From Palsa-504 sp963844625 (GTDB lineage Bacteria > Actinomycetota > Actinomycetes > Streptosporangiales > Streptosporangiaceae), in contig CAWJPF010000035.1 of the NCBI GenBank assembly GCA_963844625.1, forward strand, positions 372,001-436,000: a DNA stretch of 64,000 bases, written 5' to 3'. Positions 17,068 to 25,503 of this stretch are shown here, one piece after another. The first letter of the stretch is position 1, and every line of letters starts with the position of its first letter. The position numbers and the translations under genes are program-made. The notes beneath the pieces were generated by a model, which worked only from the letters and a program-made list of their open reading frames with translations, was not told the origin of the DNA and searched no databases.

Positions 17068-17864
17068 CCGCACCACGCGCGAGGCTCGATGCGGAGCTGG
17101 TCAGGCGGGGTCTGGCCAGGTCGCGGGAGCAGGCGGGCGAGCTAGTGGCGGCCGGGCTGGTGGCGGTGGCCGGGCAGCGGGCGGCCAAGCCCGCCACCCA
17201 GGTGGCCAGGGACGCCCCGATCACCGTCAGCGAGTCCGGCGAGCCCGATTACGCATCCCGTGGCGGGCACAAGCTGGCCGGCGCGCTGGCGGCCTTTGTC
17301 CCCGGCGGCCTGACCGTCGCCGGGCGGACGTGCCTGGACGCAGGCGCGTCCACCGGCGGATTCACCGATGTGCTGCTACGGGCGGGCGCCGCCCACGTGG
17401 TGGCGGCCGACGTGGGCTACGGTCAGCTCGCGTGGTCGCTGCGCACCGACCCGCGGGTCACCGTGCTGGACCGGGTCAACGTGCGGACGCTCGATCACGT
17501 CACCCCGGTACCCGGACTCGTAGTGGCCGACCTCTCGTTCATCTCGCTCACCCTGGTCCTGCCGGCCCTGGTCGCCTGCGCCACGCCGGACGCGGACTTC
17601 GTCCTGCTCGTAAAACCTCAGTTCGAAGTCGGTAAGGGCCGGGTAGGCGCAGGTGGCGTGGTCCGGGACACCAAGGATCGTTCGGCCGCCGTAGAAAAGG
17701 TCACGGCGGCGGCGGGACAGCTGGGACTCGGTGTCCAGGGGATTACGGCGAGCCCGCTGCCCGGGCCTGCCGGAAACGTGGAATATTTCGTGTGGCTGCG
17801 CCGCGGCGCGCCGCCGCTCGACGAAGATCAGCTGCAGCGGGCGATCGAGGAGGGACCTGCCTAG
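17064..17864 (+). CDS. tlyA: TlyA family rRNA 2'-O-methyltransferase / hemolysin A homologue
   Basis: 266 residues: an N-terminal S4 RNA-binding domain (RLDAELVRRGLARSREQAGE) and an FtsJ-like methyltransferase with YASRGGHKLAGAL, SAM motif CLDAGASTGGFTDVLL and the catalytic Lys-Asp-Lys-Glu-type set including VADLSFISLTL and LLVKPQFE. In mycobacteria TlyA 2'-O-methylates 16S and 23S rRNA and its loss gives capreomycin resistance; the same role is inferred. TTG start overlapping the previous stop. The next gene starts on the last base of its stop (TAGTG). Confidence 0.93.
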   Translation: MTAPRARLDAELVRRGLARSREQAGELVAAGLVAVAGQRAAKPATQVARDAPITVSESGEPDYASRGGHKLAGALAAFVPGGLTVAGRTCLDAGASTGGFTDVLLRAGAAHVVAADVGYGQLAWSLRTDPRVTVLDRVNVRTLDHVTPVPGLVVADLSFISLTLVLPALVACATPDADFVLLVKPQFEVGKGRVGAGGVVRDTKDRSAAVEKVTAAAGQLGLGVQGITASPLPGPAGNVEYFVWLRRGAPPLDEDQLQRAIEEGPA

Positions 17865-18787
17865 TGGGACGGCGGACGGTGCTGGTGACGGCGCATACGG
17901 GGCGCGATAACGCGATGCGCAGCGCCCGGCTGGTGGCGGAGAGGCTGACCGTCGCCGGTATCGCCGTCCGGACGCTCGCGGGCGAGTTCATCTCCCCCAG
18001 CGCCGAAGAGGTGCCGGCCGGCGCCGACGCGGCCGAGGGTGCCGAGCTCATCATCGTCCTCGGCGGCGACGGCAGCCTGCTGCGCGCCGCCGAGCTAGCT
18101 CGCCCGGCCGGGGTCCCGCTGATCGGGGTGAACCTCGGTCACGTCGGGTTCCTGGCGGAGGCGGAGGCGGACGGGCTGGCCGATACCGTCGACCGGGCGG
18201 TGGCGCGAGAGTACGTGGTCGAGGAGCGGATGACGGTTGATGTAGCCGTACGCAGTAACGGCTCGCTGTTCGCGTCGGCCTGGGCGCTGAACGAGGCCAC
18301 GGTGGAGAAGGCGGCCCGGGAGCGGATGGTCGAGGTGATCACCGAGGTCGACGGCCGGCCCCTGTCTCGTTTCGGCTGCGACGGGGTGGTGTGCTCGACC
18401 CCGACCGGCTCGACAGCGTATGCCTTCTCCGCGGGCGGGCCGGTGGTATGGCCGGAGGTGGAGGCGCTCCTTCTGGTCCCGATCAGCGCGCACGCGCTGT
18501 TCGCCCCGCCGATGGTGGTGTCGCCGCGGTCGGTGCTGGCGGTAGAGGTGGTACCGGGCCATGAGACATCGGGTGCGGTTTTGTGGTGCGATGGGCGGCG
18601 TAAAGTCGATCTGCCACCTGGGGCCCGGGTGGAGGTACGGCGAGGCGTCCTGCCGGTGCTGCTGGCGCAGCTGTCATCACCGGGAGCTCGTGGCGGGCGG
18701 TTCACCGACCGGCTGGTAGCCAAGTTCGGCCTGCCCGTATCAGGCTGGCGGGGCCGTACCTGGGAGGACGCAGACGAGCATGCTTGA
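17864..18787 (+). CDS. nadK: NAD kinase (operon copy)
   Basis: 307 residues. ATP-NAD kinase fold with GGDGSLLRAAELA (about residues 67-79), the VNLGHVGFLAE motif, and the C-terminal PTGSTAYAFSAGGPVVWP substrate loop. It phosphorylates NAD to NADP. The order tlyA-nadK-recN is conserved in actinobacteria, which supports this being the ancestral copy. GTG at 17864 follows GGAGGGACC. It overlaps recN by 8 bases. A second, diverged NAD kinase is at 23148-24005. Confidence 0.94.
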   Translation: MGRRTVLVTAHTGRDNAMRSARLVAERLTVAGIAVRTLAGEFISPSAEEVPAGADAAEGAELIIVLGGDGSLLRAAELARPAGVPLIGVNLGHVGFLAEAEADGLADTVDRAVAREYVVEERMTVDVAVRSNGSLFASAWALNEATVEKAARERMVEVITEVDGRPLSRFGCDGVVCSTPTGSTAYAFSAGGPVVWPEVEALLLVPISAHALFAPPMVVSPRSVLAVEVVPGHETSGAVLWCDGRRKVDLPPGARVEVRRGVLPVLLAQLSSPGARGGRFTDRLVAKFGLPVSGWRGRTWEDADEHA

Positions 18788-20501
18788 GGAAGTCCGCATA
18801 ACGGGCCTCGGCGTCATCGACGACGCGGTGCTTGAGCTGTCAGCCGGGTTCACCGTCCTAACCGGGGAAACGGGGGCCGGGAAGACCATGGTCGTGACGG
18901 CGCTCGGACTGCTGTTCGGCGGCCGGGCCGATCCCGCGCGGGTGCGGCCGGGTGCGGCGCGGGCCGCGGTGGAAGGACGGCTCCTCGTCTCACCTGAGGT
19001 GGCGCGGGAGGTCGAGGACGCAGGCGGTGATCTCGACGACGGAGGATCCGCCCTGGTGATCAGCCGCTCGGTGTCGGCGGAAGGCCGGTCCCGGGCGTTC
19101 GCGGGCGGACGCTCGGTACCGGTGTCCCTGCTGCAGGTGCTGGCCGATGACCTGGTCGCCGTGCACGGCCAGTCGGATCAGCAGCAGCTGCTGAAGCCCG
19201 GGCGGCAGCGGGAGGCGCTCGACGGGTTCGGCGGTCCCGGACTGGCTGCGGCCCTGTCTGATTACCGGCGGGTGTACAACCGGCACCGCGCGGTCCGGGC
19301 CGAGCTGGAAGCGCTGACGAACGCGGAGCGGGAGCGGGTGACCGAAGCCGAAACGCTGCGGCTCGGCCTGGCTGAGGTCGAGGCCGTGGCCCCGGTCACG
19401 GGTGAGGACGCGACGCTGCTCGCTGAGGACGAGAAACTCGCGAACGCCGACGCGCTGAACGCGGCGGCCACCACGGCGCACGAGGCCCTGCTCGGCGACC
19501 CGGCCGCGGCCTCGGTCGACGGTTCGGACGTGTCGACCCTGCTCGGCATCGCGGGGCGCGCGCTGGACCAGGCTCGCGCGCACGACCCGGTGCTGGCCGG
19601 GCTCGCGGACCGGCTGTCCGAGGCGACCTACCTGATTGCCGACGTGGCCGCCGAGCTGGCGTCCTACACCGACGCGCTGGACTCCGACCCGGCCCGGCTG
19701 GCGGCCGTGCAGGAACGGCGGGCCGCGCTGGGCAAGCTGATCCGGGCCTACGGAGGTGCCGGGGGAGACGTGGCCGCCGTGCTCGACTGGGCCAAGCAGG
19801 CCGGCTCGCGGCTGGCTGAGCTCGAGGGGGACAACGACAAGATCTCGTCGCTGGCTGCGGAAGAGTCCTCGCTGGCCACGCAGGTGGCGTCGCTCGCGGC
19901 GCGGCTGTCAGCGCTGCGTTCGGCGGTGGCCGAGCGGTTCGCGAGGGAGGTGACCGCCGAGCTGACCGCGCTGGCCATGCCGCACGCCTCGCTGACCGCG
20001 GTGGTCAGCGAACTCGAGGCGCCGGGTCCCTACGGAGCCGATGACGTGGAGATCAGGCTGGCGGCGCACCCGGGTGCGCCGCCGCTGCCGCTGAACAAGG
20101 GCGCCTCGGGCGGTGAGCTCTCCCGCGTCATGCTGGCCATCGAGGTGGTTTTCGCCGGCGCGGACCCGGTGCCGACGTTCGTGTTCGACGAGGTCGACGC
20201 CGGGGTGGGCGGCCGGGCCGCGGTCGAGATCGGCCGGCGGCTCGCGCGGCTGGCCCGCTCGTCACAGGTGATCGTGGTCACCCACCTGCCACAAGTCGCG
20301 GCGTTCGCCGACAATCACCTGGTAGTGGAGAAGTCAGGCGACGGCCTGGTGACCGCGAGCGGCGTGACGCGGCTGGACCGTCCGGGCCGGGCCCGGGAAC
20401 TGTCCCGAATGCTCGGCGGCCTGGAAGAGTCCGATTACGGCCAGGCCCACGCCGAGGAACTGCTGGCTATGGCCGACCGGGAGCGCGAGGCCAACGACTA
20501 A
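18780..20501 (+). CDS. recN: DNA repair protein RecN
   Basis: 573-residue SMC-like ATPase acting in double-strand-break repair. N-terminal Walker A is GETGAGKTM (about residues 29-37); the conserved AVHGQSDQQQLLKP segment follows; the coiled-coil arms occupy about 150-370; the signature KGASGGELSRVMLAIE and Walker B FVFDEVDAGVGG are near the C-terminus with the D/H-loop VVTHLPQVAAFAD. Full family length. Last gene of the operon. Confidence 0.96.
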   Translation: MLEEVRITGLGVIDDAVLELSAGFTVLTGETGAGKTMVVTALGLLFGGRADPARVRPGAARAAVEGRLLVSPEVAREVEDAGGDLDDGGSALVISRSVSAEGRSRAFAGGRSVPVSLLQVLADDLVAVHGQSDQQQLLKPGRQREALDGFGGPGLAAALSDYRRVYNRHRAVRAELEALTNAERERVTEAETLRLGLAEVEAVAPVTGEDATLLAEDEKLANADALNAAATTAHEALLGDPAAASVDGSDVSTLLGIAGRALDQARAHDPVLAGLADRLSEATYLIADVAAELASYTDALDSDPARLAAVQERRAALGKLIRAYGGAGGDVAAVLDWAKQAGSRLAELEGDNDKISSLAAEESSLATQVASLAARLSALRSAVAERFAREVTAELTALAMPHASLTAVVSELEAPGPYGADDVEIRLAAHPGAPPLPLNKGASGGELSRVMLAIEVVFAGADPVPTFVFDEVDAGVGGRAAVEIGRRLARLARSSQVIVVTHLPQVAAFADNHLVVEKSGDGLVTASGVTRLDRPGRARELSRMLGGLEESDYGQAHAEELLAMADREREAND

Positions 20502-20520
20502 CTGTCCCGTTACGGCCGGG

Positions 20521-21171
20521 TCAGCCGGCCGCGTCCGGCTTCTGGCTGGCCTGGGCCCGGCGGGCGCGGAGGTTCCTGTTCTTGACCAGGTTGCCGCAGG
20601 AGGACATCTCGCACCACGCGCCCCGGCGGCTGTGCGACCGGTCATAGAACGCCCAGCGGCAGCCCGGGTTACCGCATAGCTTCAGCCTGGACCAGCTCCC
20701 GTCAGCCTGCGCGTCGCGAATGCTCAGCAGCAGTCCGAGCAGGCCCTCGGCCACGCCGCCCGCCGAGGCTGCCGCTTCGAGCCTGACCTCACCGTCCGCG
20801 GATACCTCCAGTCGCGGCTGGACTTCGCGCAGGAGCCTGGTCACCGGCTCCAACTCGGCTGCGGTAAGGGGCTTGTCCTCGGTGTTCTGCGCGATCATGG
20901 CCCGGATACTTGTCCTGACCTCGCGGGCCAGCCGCAGGTCGCTGGCCAGGTCCGGGCCGGCCGCCTGCCCGTGGATCACGTCCGGGCCGCTCAGGCCGGC
21001 GTCGGCCAGCCAGGCGCGCGCCTCGTTCTCGTGAGCAAGCACGTCGGTACCCAGGTCCAGGTCGAGGGTGTCGGCGAAAGCCTGTACGAGCAGCAGCGGG
21101 GCAGGCGCGATCTTGGCCTGAAGATGCGCGGCCCACGAGGGCAACGTCATGCCGGTCAGGCTAGCCGTCAT
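20521..21171 (-). CDS. CGNR zinc-finger protein (ABATE-type regulator)
   Basis: 216 residues. An N-terminal stress-associated ABATE-like domain (about 25-150) precedes a C-terminal CGNR zinc finger: CGNPGCRWAFYDRSHSRRGA and then WCEMSSCGNLVKNRNLRARR, with four Cys. Such proteins are predicted DNA-binding transcription regulators. Either ATG 21171 or ATG 21150 (MTLPSW) may be the start. It is divergent from the gene at 21296 across an unusually AT-rich promoter region, so it may regulate that gene. Confidence 0.85.
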   Translation of the reverse strand: MTASLTGMTLPSWAAHLQAKIAPAPLLLVQAFADTLDLDLGTDVLAHENEARAWLADAGLSGPDVIHGQAAGPDLASDLRLAREVRTSIRAMIAQNTEDKPLTAAELEPVTRLLREVQPRLEVSADGEVRLEAAASAGGVAEGLLGLLLSIRDAQADGSWSRLKLCGNPGCRWAFYDRSHSRRGAWCEMSSCGNLVKNRNLRARRAQASQKPDAAG

Positions 21172-21232
21172 GACCGTCCGGTTTCGTGCTCATCCCTGCT
21201 GTCCTCTCCTGACGTATGACCCATAAAAAGAC

Positions 21233-21260
21233 TTTACTAGTCACGCATGACCAGTATACT
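21233..21260 (+). promoter_or_regulatory. Promoter of the gene at 21296 with a GTCA-N4-TGAC dyad in the spacer
   Basis: TTTACT (21233-21238), 16-base spacer and TATACT (21255-21260). The spacer carries GTCA-CGCA-TGAC, and GGTCACGC recurs just downstream at about 21270. The whole stretch 21220-21270 is markedly AT-rich for this genome. Confidence 0.5.
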
Positions 21261-21295
21261 ATATTTAGAGGTCACGCCTTAGAAGGTGGTGCACG

Positions 21296-21826
21296 ATGCA
21301 TGTCCTGCTAGAAGACGATCAAGGCTCCCTGACCATCCAGCGGCTGCGGCTATGGGACCGGACGATGGCCCGGTTTCTGGCGTCCCGGCTTGACCGCGAA
21401 CTTGCGGCCGGCGCGAGTCCGGAGACGGCCCCGCCGCTGGCGGCGCGCGCCGTCCGGCTGACATCGACGGAGTTCCGCCGGGACCTGGCTACGAGCCTGC
21501 AGCGGATACTTGCGGCGGCCGGGTTGCCGCTCGCCGACGCACGTGTCCGGGCTGGCGCCGGCCGCGCGCTGCCGGCCGCGCCGCATCGGCCGGCCGGCGC
21601 CGCCCGCCAGCCGCACGTCCCGGTTCGCCAGGCCCGGATCAGCCGGTCCGCTCCCGGGCTCGCGGAGCTGGCGGGTCAGCTGATGCAGCCGGGCCCGGTT
21701 CCGGCGCGGGGCGTCGCGATGGTGAGCCAGCTGCTGGCCGACGGCCGGGGGCCGCTCTACCGTGAGGCCTGCGCTGAGGATCTAGGCGCGATCATCGGAC
21801 GGGCCGTACGGGCCCTGGCCCGGTAG
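21296..21826 (+). CDS. Hypothetical protein, Arg/Ala-rich
   Basis: 176 residues; I do not recognise the family. No signal peptide or membrane helix. The N-terminal half (about 1-85) is predicted helical with regular Arg and Leu; a Pro/Ala/Arg-rich linker (about 86-115) joins a helical C-terminus ending AEDLGAIIGRAVRALAR. GAAGGTGG precedes the ATG. The recognisable promoter upstream argues the gene is expressed. Confidence 0.6.
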   Translation: MHVLLEDDQGSLTIQRLRLWDRTMARFLASRLDRELAAGASPETAPPLAARAVRLTSTEFRRDLATSLQRILAAAGLPLADARVRAGAGRALPAAPHRPAGAARQPHVPVRQARISRSAPGLAELAGQLMQPGPVPARGVAMVSQLLADGRGPLYREACAEDLGAIIGRAVRALAR

Positions 21827-21888
21827 CGCTTAGCCACTCCAGAAAATCCGCGAGACATGCGGGCGCGCACGGCTGACAGGCCGGAACC

Positions 21889-22719
21889 CTAGACGCCGGG
21901 TTTGCGACCCACCGCACCGTGCGCGGATTCGACCCCCTCGGGGACGGTATCACCGGGATCAGGCCGCCACTGGTGCACCTGCACCAGGCCCGGCTCGACC
22001 AGTTCCAGTCCCGTGAAGAACCTGGCCACCTGATCGCGGGTGCGCAGCGTCTGCGCGGTGGAGACGCGCTCGTTGTAGGTCCGCTGAGCGTCCGCCTGGC
22101 CGCGGCCGATGTCGATCGCGGGATGGGAGATCGCCAGGTAGCTGCCGGCCGGCATCGCGGCCATCAGCCGGGCCACGATAGCCCATGGGTCCTCGGCATC
22201 GGAGATCAGGTGGAGCACCCCGAGCAGCATGACCGCCACGGGCTGGCCGAGGTCAAGGACGTCCGCGGCCCGGTCCAGGATCAGCCCGGGGTCGCGCAGG
22301 TCAGCCTGCAGGTAATCGGTCGCGCCCTCAGGACTGCTCCGCAGCAGGGCCTGCGCGTGGAGCAGCACGATCGGGTCGTTGTCGACGTAGAGGACCCGGG
22401 AGTCCGGGGCTGCCCGCTGCGCCACCTCGTGCGTGTTATCCCCGGAGGGGATGCCGGTGCCGATGTCCAGGAACTGGCGGATGCCCACGTCGGCGGCCAG
22501 GAACCTGGTCACCCGGCCGAGGAAGGCCCGGTTAGCGCGGACCCGGTACCGCAGTCCGGGTGTCACGGCCAGCACGTGCTCGGCCGCCTCCCGGTCGGCG
22601 GCGAAGTTGTCCTTACCGCCTAGCCAGTAGTCGTAGACCCGGGCCGGGTGCGCCACGCTGGTATCCAGGCCCGCAATGCGCCCCGCCCGGACCTCTGCCT
22701 CGCTGTCTGCCTCGGCCAC
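21889..22719 (-). CDS. SAM-dependent methyltransferase, SAV2177/DUF574 family
   Basis: 276 residues. The family-defining start region GLDTSVAHPARVYDYWLGGK and DNFAADREAAEH is present, followed by the SAM site FLDIGTGIPSGDNTHEVAQ, VLYVDNDPIVLLHAQALL, and the acidic HLISDAEDPWAIVARL segment. These proteins are very abundant in Streptomyces and Streptosporangiales; substrates are unknown. I chose GTG 22719 (GGAGAG 9 bases upstream); in-frame codons further upstream would cross a palindrome at 22791. Confidence 0.87.
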   Translation of the reverse strand: MAEADSEAEVRAGRIAGLDTSVAHPARVYDYWLGGKDNFAADREAAEHVLAVTPGLRYRVRANRAFLGRVTRFLAADVGIRQFLDIGTGIPSGDNTHEVAQRAAPDSRVLYVDNDPIVLLHAQALLRSSPEGATDYLQADLRDPGLILDRAADVLDLGQPVAVMLLGVLHLISDAEDPWAIVARLMAAMPAGSYLAISHPAIDIGRGQADAQRTYNERVSTAQTLRTRDQVARFFTGLELVEPGLVQVHQWRPDPGDTVPEGVESAHGAVGRKPGV

Positions 22720-22790
22720 TAGATGTCTCTCCGCTGGTCTGGTCGGGCGCCGCGGCCCATGAGCCCTCCCGGGCAGTGCCGCAGTCATAC

Positions 22791-22804
22791 TACGCCGCGG
22801 CGTA
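22791..22804. promoter_or_regulatory. Perfect 14-base palindrome TACGCCGCGGCGTA
   Basis: It lies between the divergent methyltransferase (minus) and the small gene at 22857 (plus), 53 bases before the latter. Its position suits an operator. Confidence 0.4.
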
Positions 22805-22856
22805 TCACAGGCGGCATCCGGCGCTCTGGATTGGCAGGACAAGAAGGAGGTCCGCG

Positions 22857-23138
22857 ATGCGGTGTGCGCCGTATGATCTCAACGTCAGCGCCGCCTGGGC
22901 TGATGCGCTTTTCGCATCAGCGCTGCAACGCTCCGATGAACCAAGTGCCGGGCAGGTCAAGCAGGCCGTGGCCGCAGCCATGGACGCGTTCGGCGATCTG
23001 GGCTGTGTGGCCCGGGTCGCGCAGGCCTACGGTGAGGACCCCGAGATGGCCGTTACGCGGATGCGCTGGGCGTGCACGACGGTGGCCGGTACGCTCTCGG
23101 CCTCCCAGCACGTGCCGGGCCCGCGGAGCGAGCTGTGA
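22857..23138 (+). CDS. Small conserved actinobacterial protein
   Basis: 93 residues with no recognised domain. The pattern ALFASALQRSDEPSAGQVKQ, then AAMDAFGDLGCVARVAQAYG and DPEMAVTRMRWA, is one I associate with short hypothetical proteins repeated across Streptomyces-like genomes. A perfect AAGGAGG lies 6 bases before the ATG. Probably helical and cytosolic. Confidence 0.72.
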   Translation: MRCAPYDLNVSAAWADALFASALQRSDEPSAGQVKQAVAAAMDAFGDLGCVARVAQAYGEDPEMAVTRMRWACTTVAGTLSASQHVPGPRSEL

Positions 23139-23147
23139 CGGACCTGG

Positions 23148-24005
23148 TCAGCTGACGGCGATTTCCGCCGAGTCGGTCAGGCCCAGCTTGCGCCGCGCGC
23201 GCTCGTAGAACGTGGTGTGGCCCAGCCGCACCACGTGGGCCGCGCCAGGCCGCGGCAGCAGTTCGATCTGGTCGCCGGGTGCCACGTTCGCGGCGACGTT
23301 GCCGTCAGCCTCGACCGCGAGAGGGCCGCTCGTGGGCAGGATCTCCAGGCCCAGATGGTCATTTACCGAGAGCACCAGGCCGCGGTTGTAGGCGGAGTGA
23401 GGCGCGGCCGGCGTGACGAGAAGAGCCTCCACCGACGGGCTCACGATGGGTCCGCCCGCGGAGAAGCTGTAGGCGGTCGAGCCCGTCGGAGTCGCCACCA
23501 CGATCGCGTCGGCGGCGTAGCTGACGAAACCGCTGCCTGCGGCTCGTACCTCGATGGCGGCGGTCTTCTGGCCGGGAAAGCGGACGAACGCGATGTCGTT
23601 GAACGCGGTGATGGTCTGGTCCCCGATGACGGCGTCGACGGCCAGCCGCGGTTCAGTGGTGAACTCGTGGTTATCGATCGCGGACAGCGCGCTGGTCAGG
23701 TCGGGCACGTCCACTTCGGCCAGGAAGCCGAGCTTGCCGAGGTTCACGCCGAGGACGGGGGAGCGCTGCCGGTCAGCCAGCCTCATGGCGCGCAGCATGG
23801 TGCCGTCGCCGCCCAGGCTGACCAGCAGGTCCGCGCGCTGGGACAGTTCCTCGGCCATGACCGCCTCGGCGGTGCAGGCTACCCGCTGCATCTCCGTGTC
23901 GATGCCCAGGACCTCGATCCCCCGGCGTGCGGCCCAGTCCAGGATCGCGCCGACCGCCCCGCTGCAGTCGCGTTCGGGGTGCAGAACCAAACCAATGACG
24001 TCCAT
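23148..24005 (-). CDS. Second NAD(+)/NADH kinase
   Basis: 285 residues. GGDGTMLRAMRLA, VNLGKLGFLAEVD and the loop VATPTGSTAYSFSAGGPIVSP define the family. It differs clearly from the operon copy at 17864, keeping a longer N-terminal Rossmann half (MDVIGLVLHPERDCSGAVGA) and different acidic loops. Two divergent NAD kinases are known in several actinomycetes; one may prefer NADH or be stress-specific, but that is inference. It is divergent from the VOC gene. Confidence 0.92.
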   Translation of the reverse strand: MDVIGLVLHPERDCSGAVGAILDWAARRGIEVLGIDTEMQRVACTAEAVMAEELSQRADLLVSLGGDGTMLRAMRLADRQRSPVLGVNLGKLGFLAEVDVPDLTSALSAIDNHEFTTEPRLAVDAVIGDQTITAFNDIAFVRFPGQKTAAIEVRAAGSGFVSYAADAIVVATPTGSTAYSFSAGGPIVSPSVEALLVTPAAPHSAYNRGLVLSVNDHLGLEILPTSGPLAVEADGNVAANVAPGDQIELLPRPGAAHVVRLGHTTFYERARRKLGLTDSAEIAVS

Positions 24006-24129
24006 CTCAGCCGGAGCCCATCGCTCGGAAACTGGTGGTGACCCGCATGGCCTTAAGCTACATGGGCTTGACCGGCAAAACGATCTATCGTGGCGATCCC
24101 CGACCAGCAGCGACAGCTAGGATGGAGCC

Positions 24130-24480
24130 GTGATCACTGGGGTCCACGCGATCGTGTTCTCACCAGAAGCCGAGAAGGTCCGAGCGTTCTTCGCGGACGT
24201 ACTCGGGCTGCCCTCGGTGGACGCGGGCGGGGGCTGGCCTATCTTTGCCCTGCCGCCCGCAGAGCTCGCCGTCCATCCCGCCGAAGACGCCGGCCGCCAG
24301 CAGCTCTACCTGATGTGCGATGACATCGAGGCCACCCTCGCCGAATTGCGGGACAAGGGCGTGGAGGTCGCGCAGGACGTCTCCGACCAGGGCTGGGGCC
24401 TGCTAGCCGCGATCGGCATGCCCGACGGCAGTGAGCTCCCCGTCTACCAACCGCGGCATCCCGCACCGCCCCGGTCCTGA
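24130..24480 (+). CDS. VOC family protein (glyoxalase/bleomycin-resistance fold)
   Basis: 116 residues, one VOC module pair: GVHAIVFSPEAEKVRAFFAD, LPSVDAGGGWPIFALPPAEL, and the metal-side ELPVYQPRHP end with Glu near the C-terminus. It could be a small dioxygenase, isomerase or binding protein; the substrate is unknown. GTG start. It is followed 33 bases later by the epimerase gene on the same strand. Confidence 0.85.
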   Translation: MITGVHAIVFSPEAEKVRAFFADVLGLPSVDAGGGWPIFALPPAELAVHPAEDAGRQQLYLMCDDIEATLAELRDKGVEVAQDVSDQGWGLLAAIGMPDGSELPVYQPRHPAPPRS

Positions 24481-24513
24481 TCGGCGAGGCAGGCCCGCGT
24501 ATAGCGTAAGAGC

Positions 24514-25503
24514 ATGGCAAAGCTCAGGGTCTTGTTCATCGGCGGCAGCGGGGTCATCAGCTCGGCGTGCTCGCGGGTCGCGGTCGAGAACGGCATCGAG
24601 CTGTTCGTGCTGAACCGGGGCCGGAACACCGACCGGCCGCTGCCGCCCGGGGTCACGATGCTGCGGGGCGATATACGGGAACCGGGGTCCGTTCGGGATG
24701 AAATTAAAGATCTTGAATTTGACTCCGTAGTCGACTGGGTGGCCTTCACCTCCGGGCAGGTCCAGGCCGACATCGACCTGTTCGGCGGGCGGACCGGGCA
24801 GTACGTGTTCATCAGCTCGGCGTCGGCGTACCAGACGCCGCCCGCGCGGCTGCCCGTCACCGAGTCCACGCCGCTGCGCAACCCGTTCTGGCTGTACTCC
24901 CGCGACAAGATCGCCGGCGAGGACCTGCTCGTCAGCGCCTACCGTGACCGCGGCTTCCCGGCCACGATCGTGCGGCCCTCGCACACCTATGACCAGACCC
25001 TGGTGCCGTTCGACGGCGGGTGGACGGTGCTGGGACGGATGCTCGCGGGCAAGCCCGTGATCGTCCACGGCGACGGGACCTCGCTGTGGACGATGACCCA
25101 TCACGATGACTTCGCGCGCGCGTTCGTCCCGCTGCTCGGCCACCCGCGGACGCTCGGCGAGGCCTTCCACATCACCTCGGACGACGTGCTCACCTGGAAC
25201 CAGATCGCGCTGACCCTGGCCGCGGCGCTCGGCGTGACCGCGCGCTTGGCGCACGTGCCCTCGGACGCGATCGCGGCGGCCGACCCGGACTGGGGAGCCG
25301 GGCTGCTCGGTGACAAGGCGCATTCGATGGTGTTCGACAACGCCAAGCTGCGCCGCGTCGTGCCCGGCTGGCATGCGGTGATCCCGTTCGAGCAGGGGGC
25401 CCGCCAGATCGTGGACTGGTACCTGGCCGATCCGGCCCGGCAGGTGACCGACGCGGCCCTGGACGCGGTGATGGACAAGCTCGCGGCGGCCTGGACCGTA
25501 TGA
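24514..25503 (+). CDS. NAD-dependent epimerase/dehydratase family protein
   Basis: 329-residue extended SDR. The N-terminal GGSGVISSACSRVAVENG replaces the usual GxxGxxG with GGSGVIS. SSASAYQTPP and the active-site YSRDK (YxxxK variant) occur mid-protein, and the C-terminal half resembles CSP41/ripening-associated and nucleotide-sugar epimerase relatives. Its stop overlaps the ATG of the acyl-CoA dehydrogenase gene. Codons 62-70 (24697-24723: Asp-Glu-Ile-Lys-Asp-Leu-Glu-Phe-Asp) use AT-rich third positions unlike the rest. Confidence 0.87.
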   Translation: MAKLRVLFIGGSGVISSACSRVAVENGIELFVLNRGRNTDRPLPPGVTMLRGDIREPGSVRDEIKDLEFDSVVDWVAFTSGQVQADIDLFGGRTGQYVFISSASAYQTPPARLPVTESTPLRNPFWLYSRDKIAGEDLLVSAYRDRGFPATIVRPSHTYDQTLVPFDGGWTVLGRMLAGKPVIVHGDGTSLWTMTHHDDFARAFVPLLGHPRTLGEAFHITSDDVLTWNQIALTLAAALGVTARLAHVPSDAIAAADPDWGAGLLGDKAHSMVFDNAKLRRVVPGWHAVIPFEQGARQIVDWYLADPARQVTDAALDAVMDKLAAAWTV

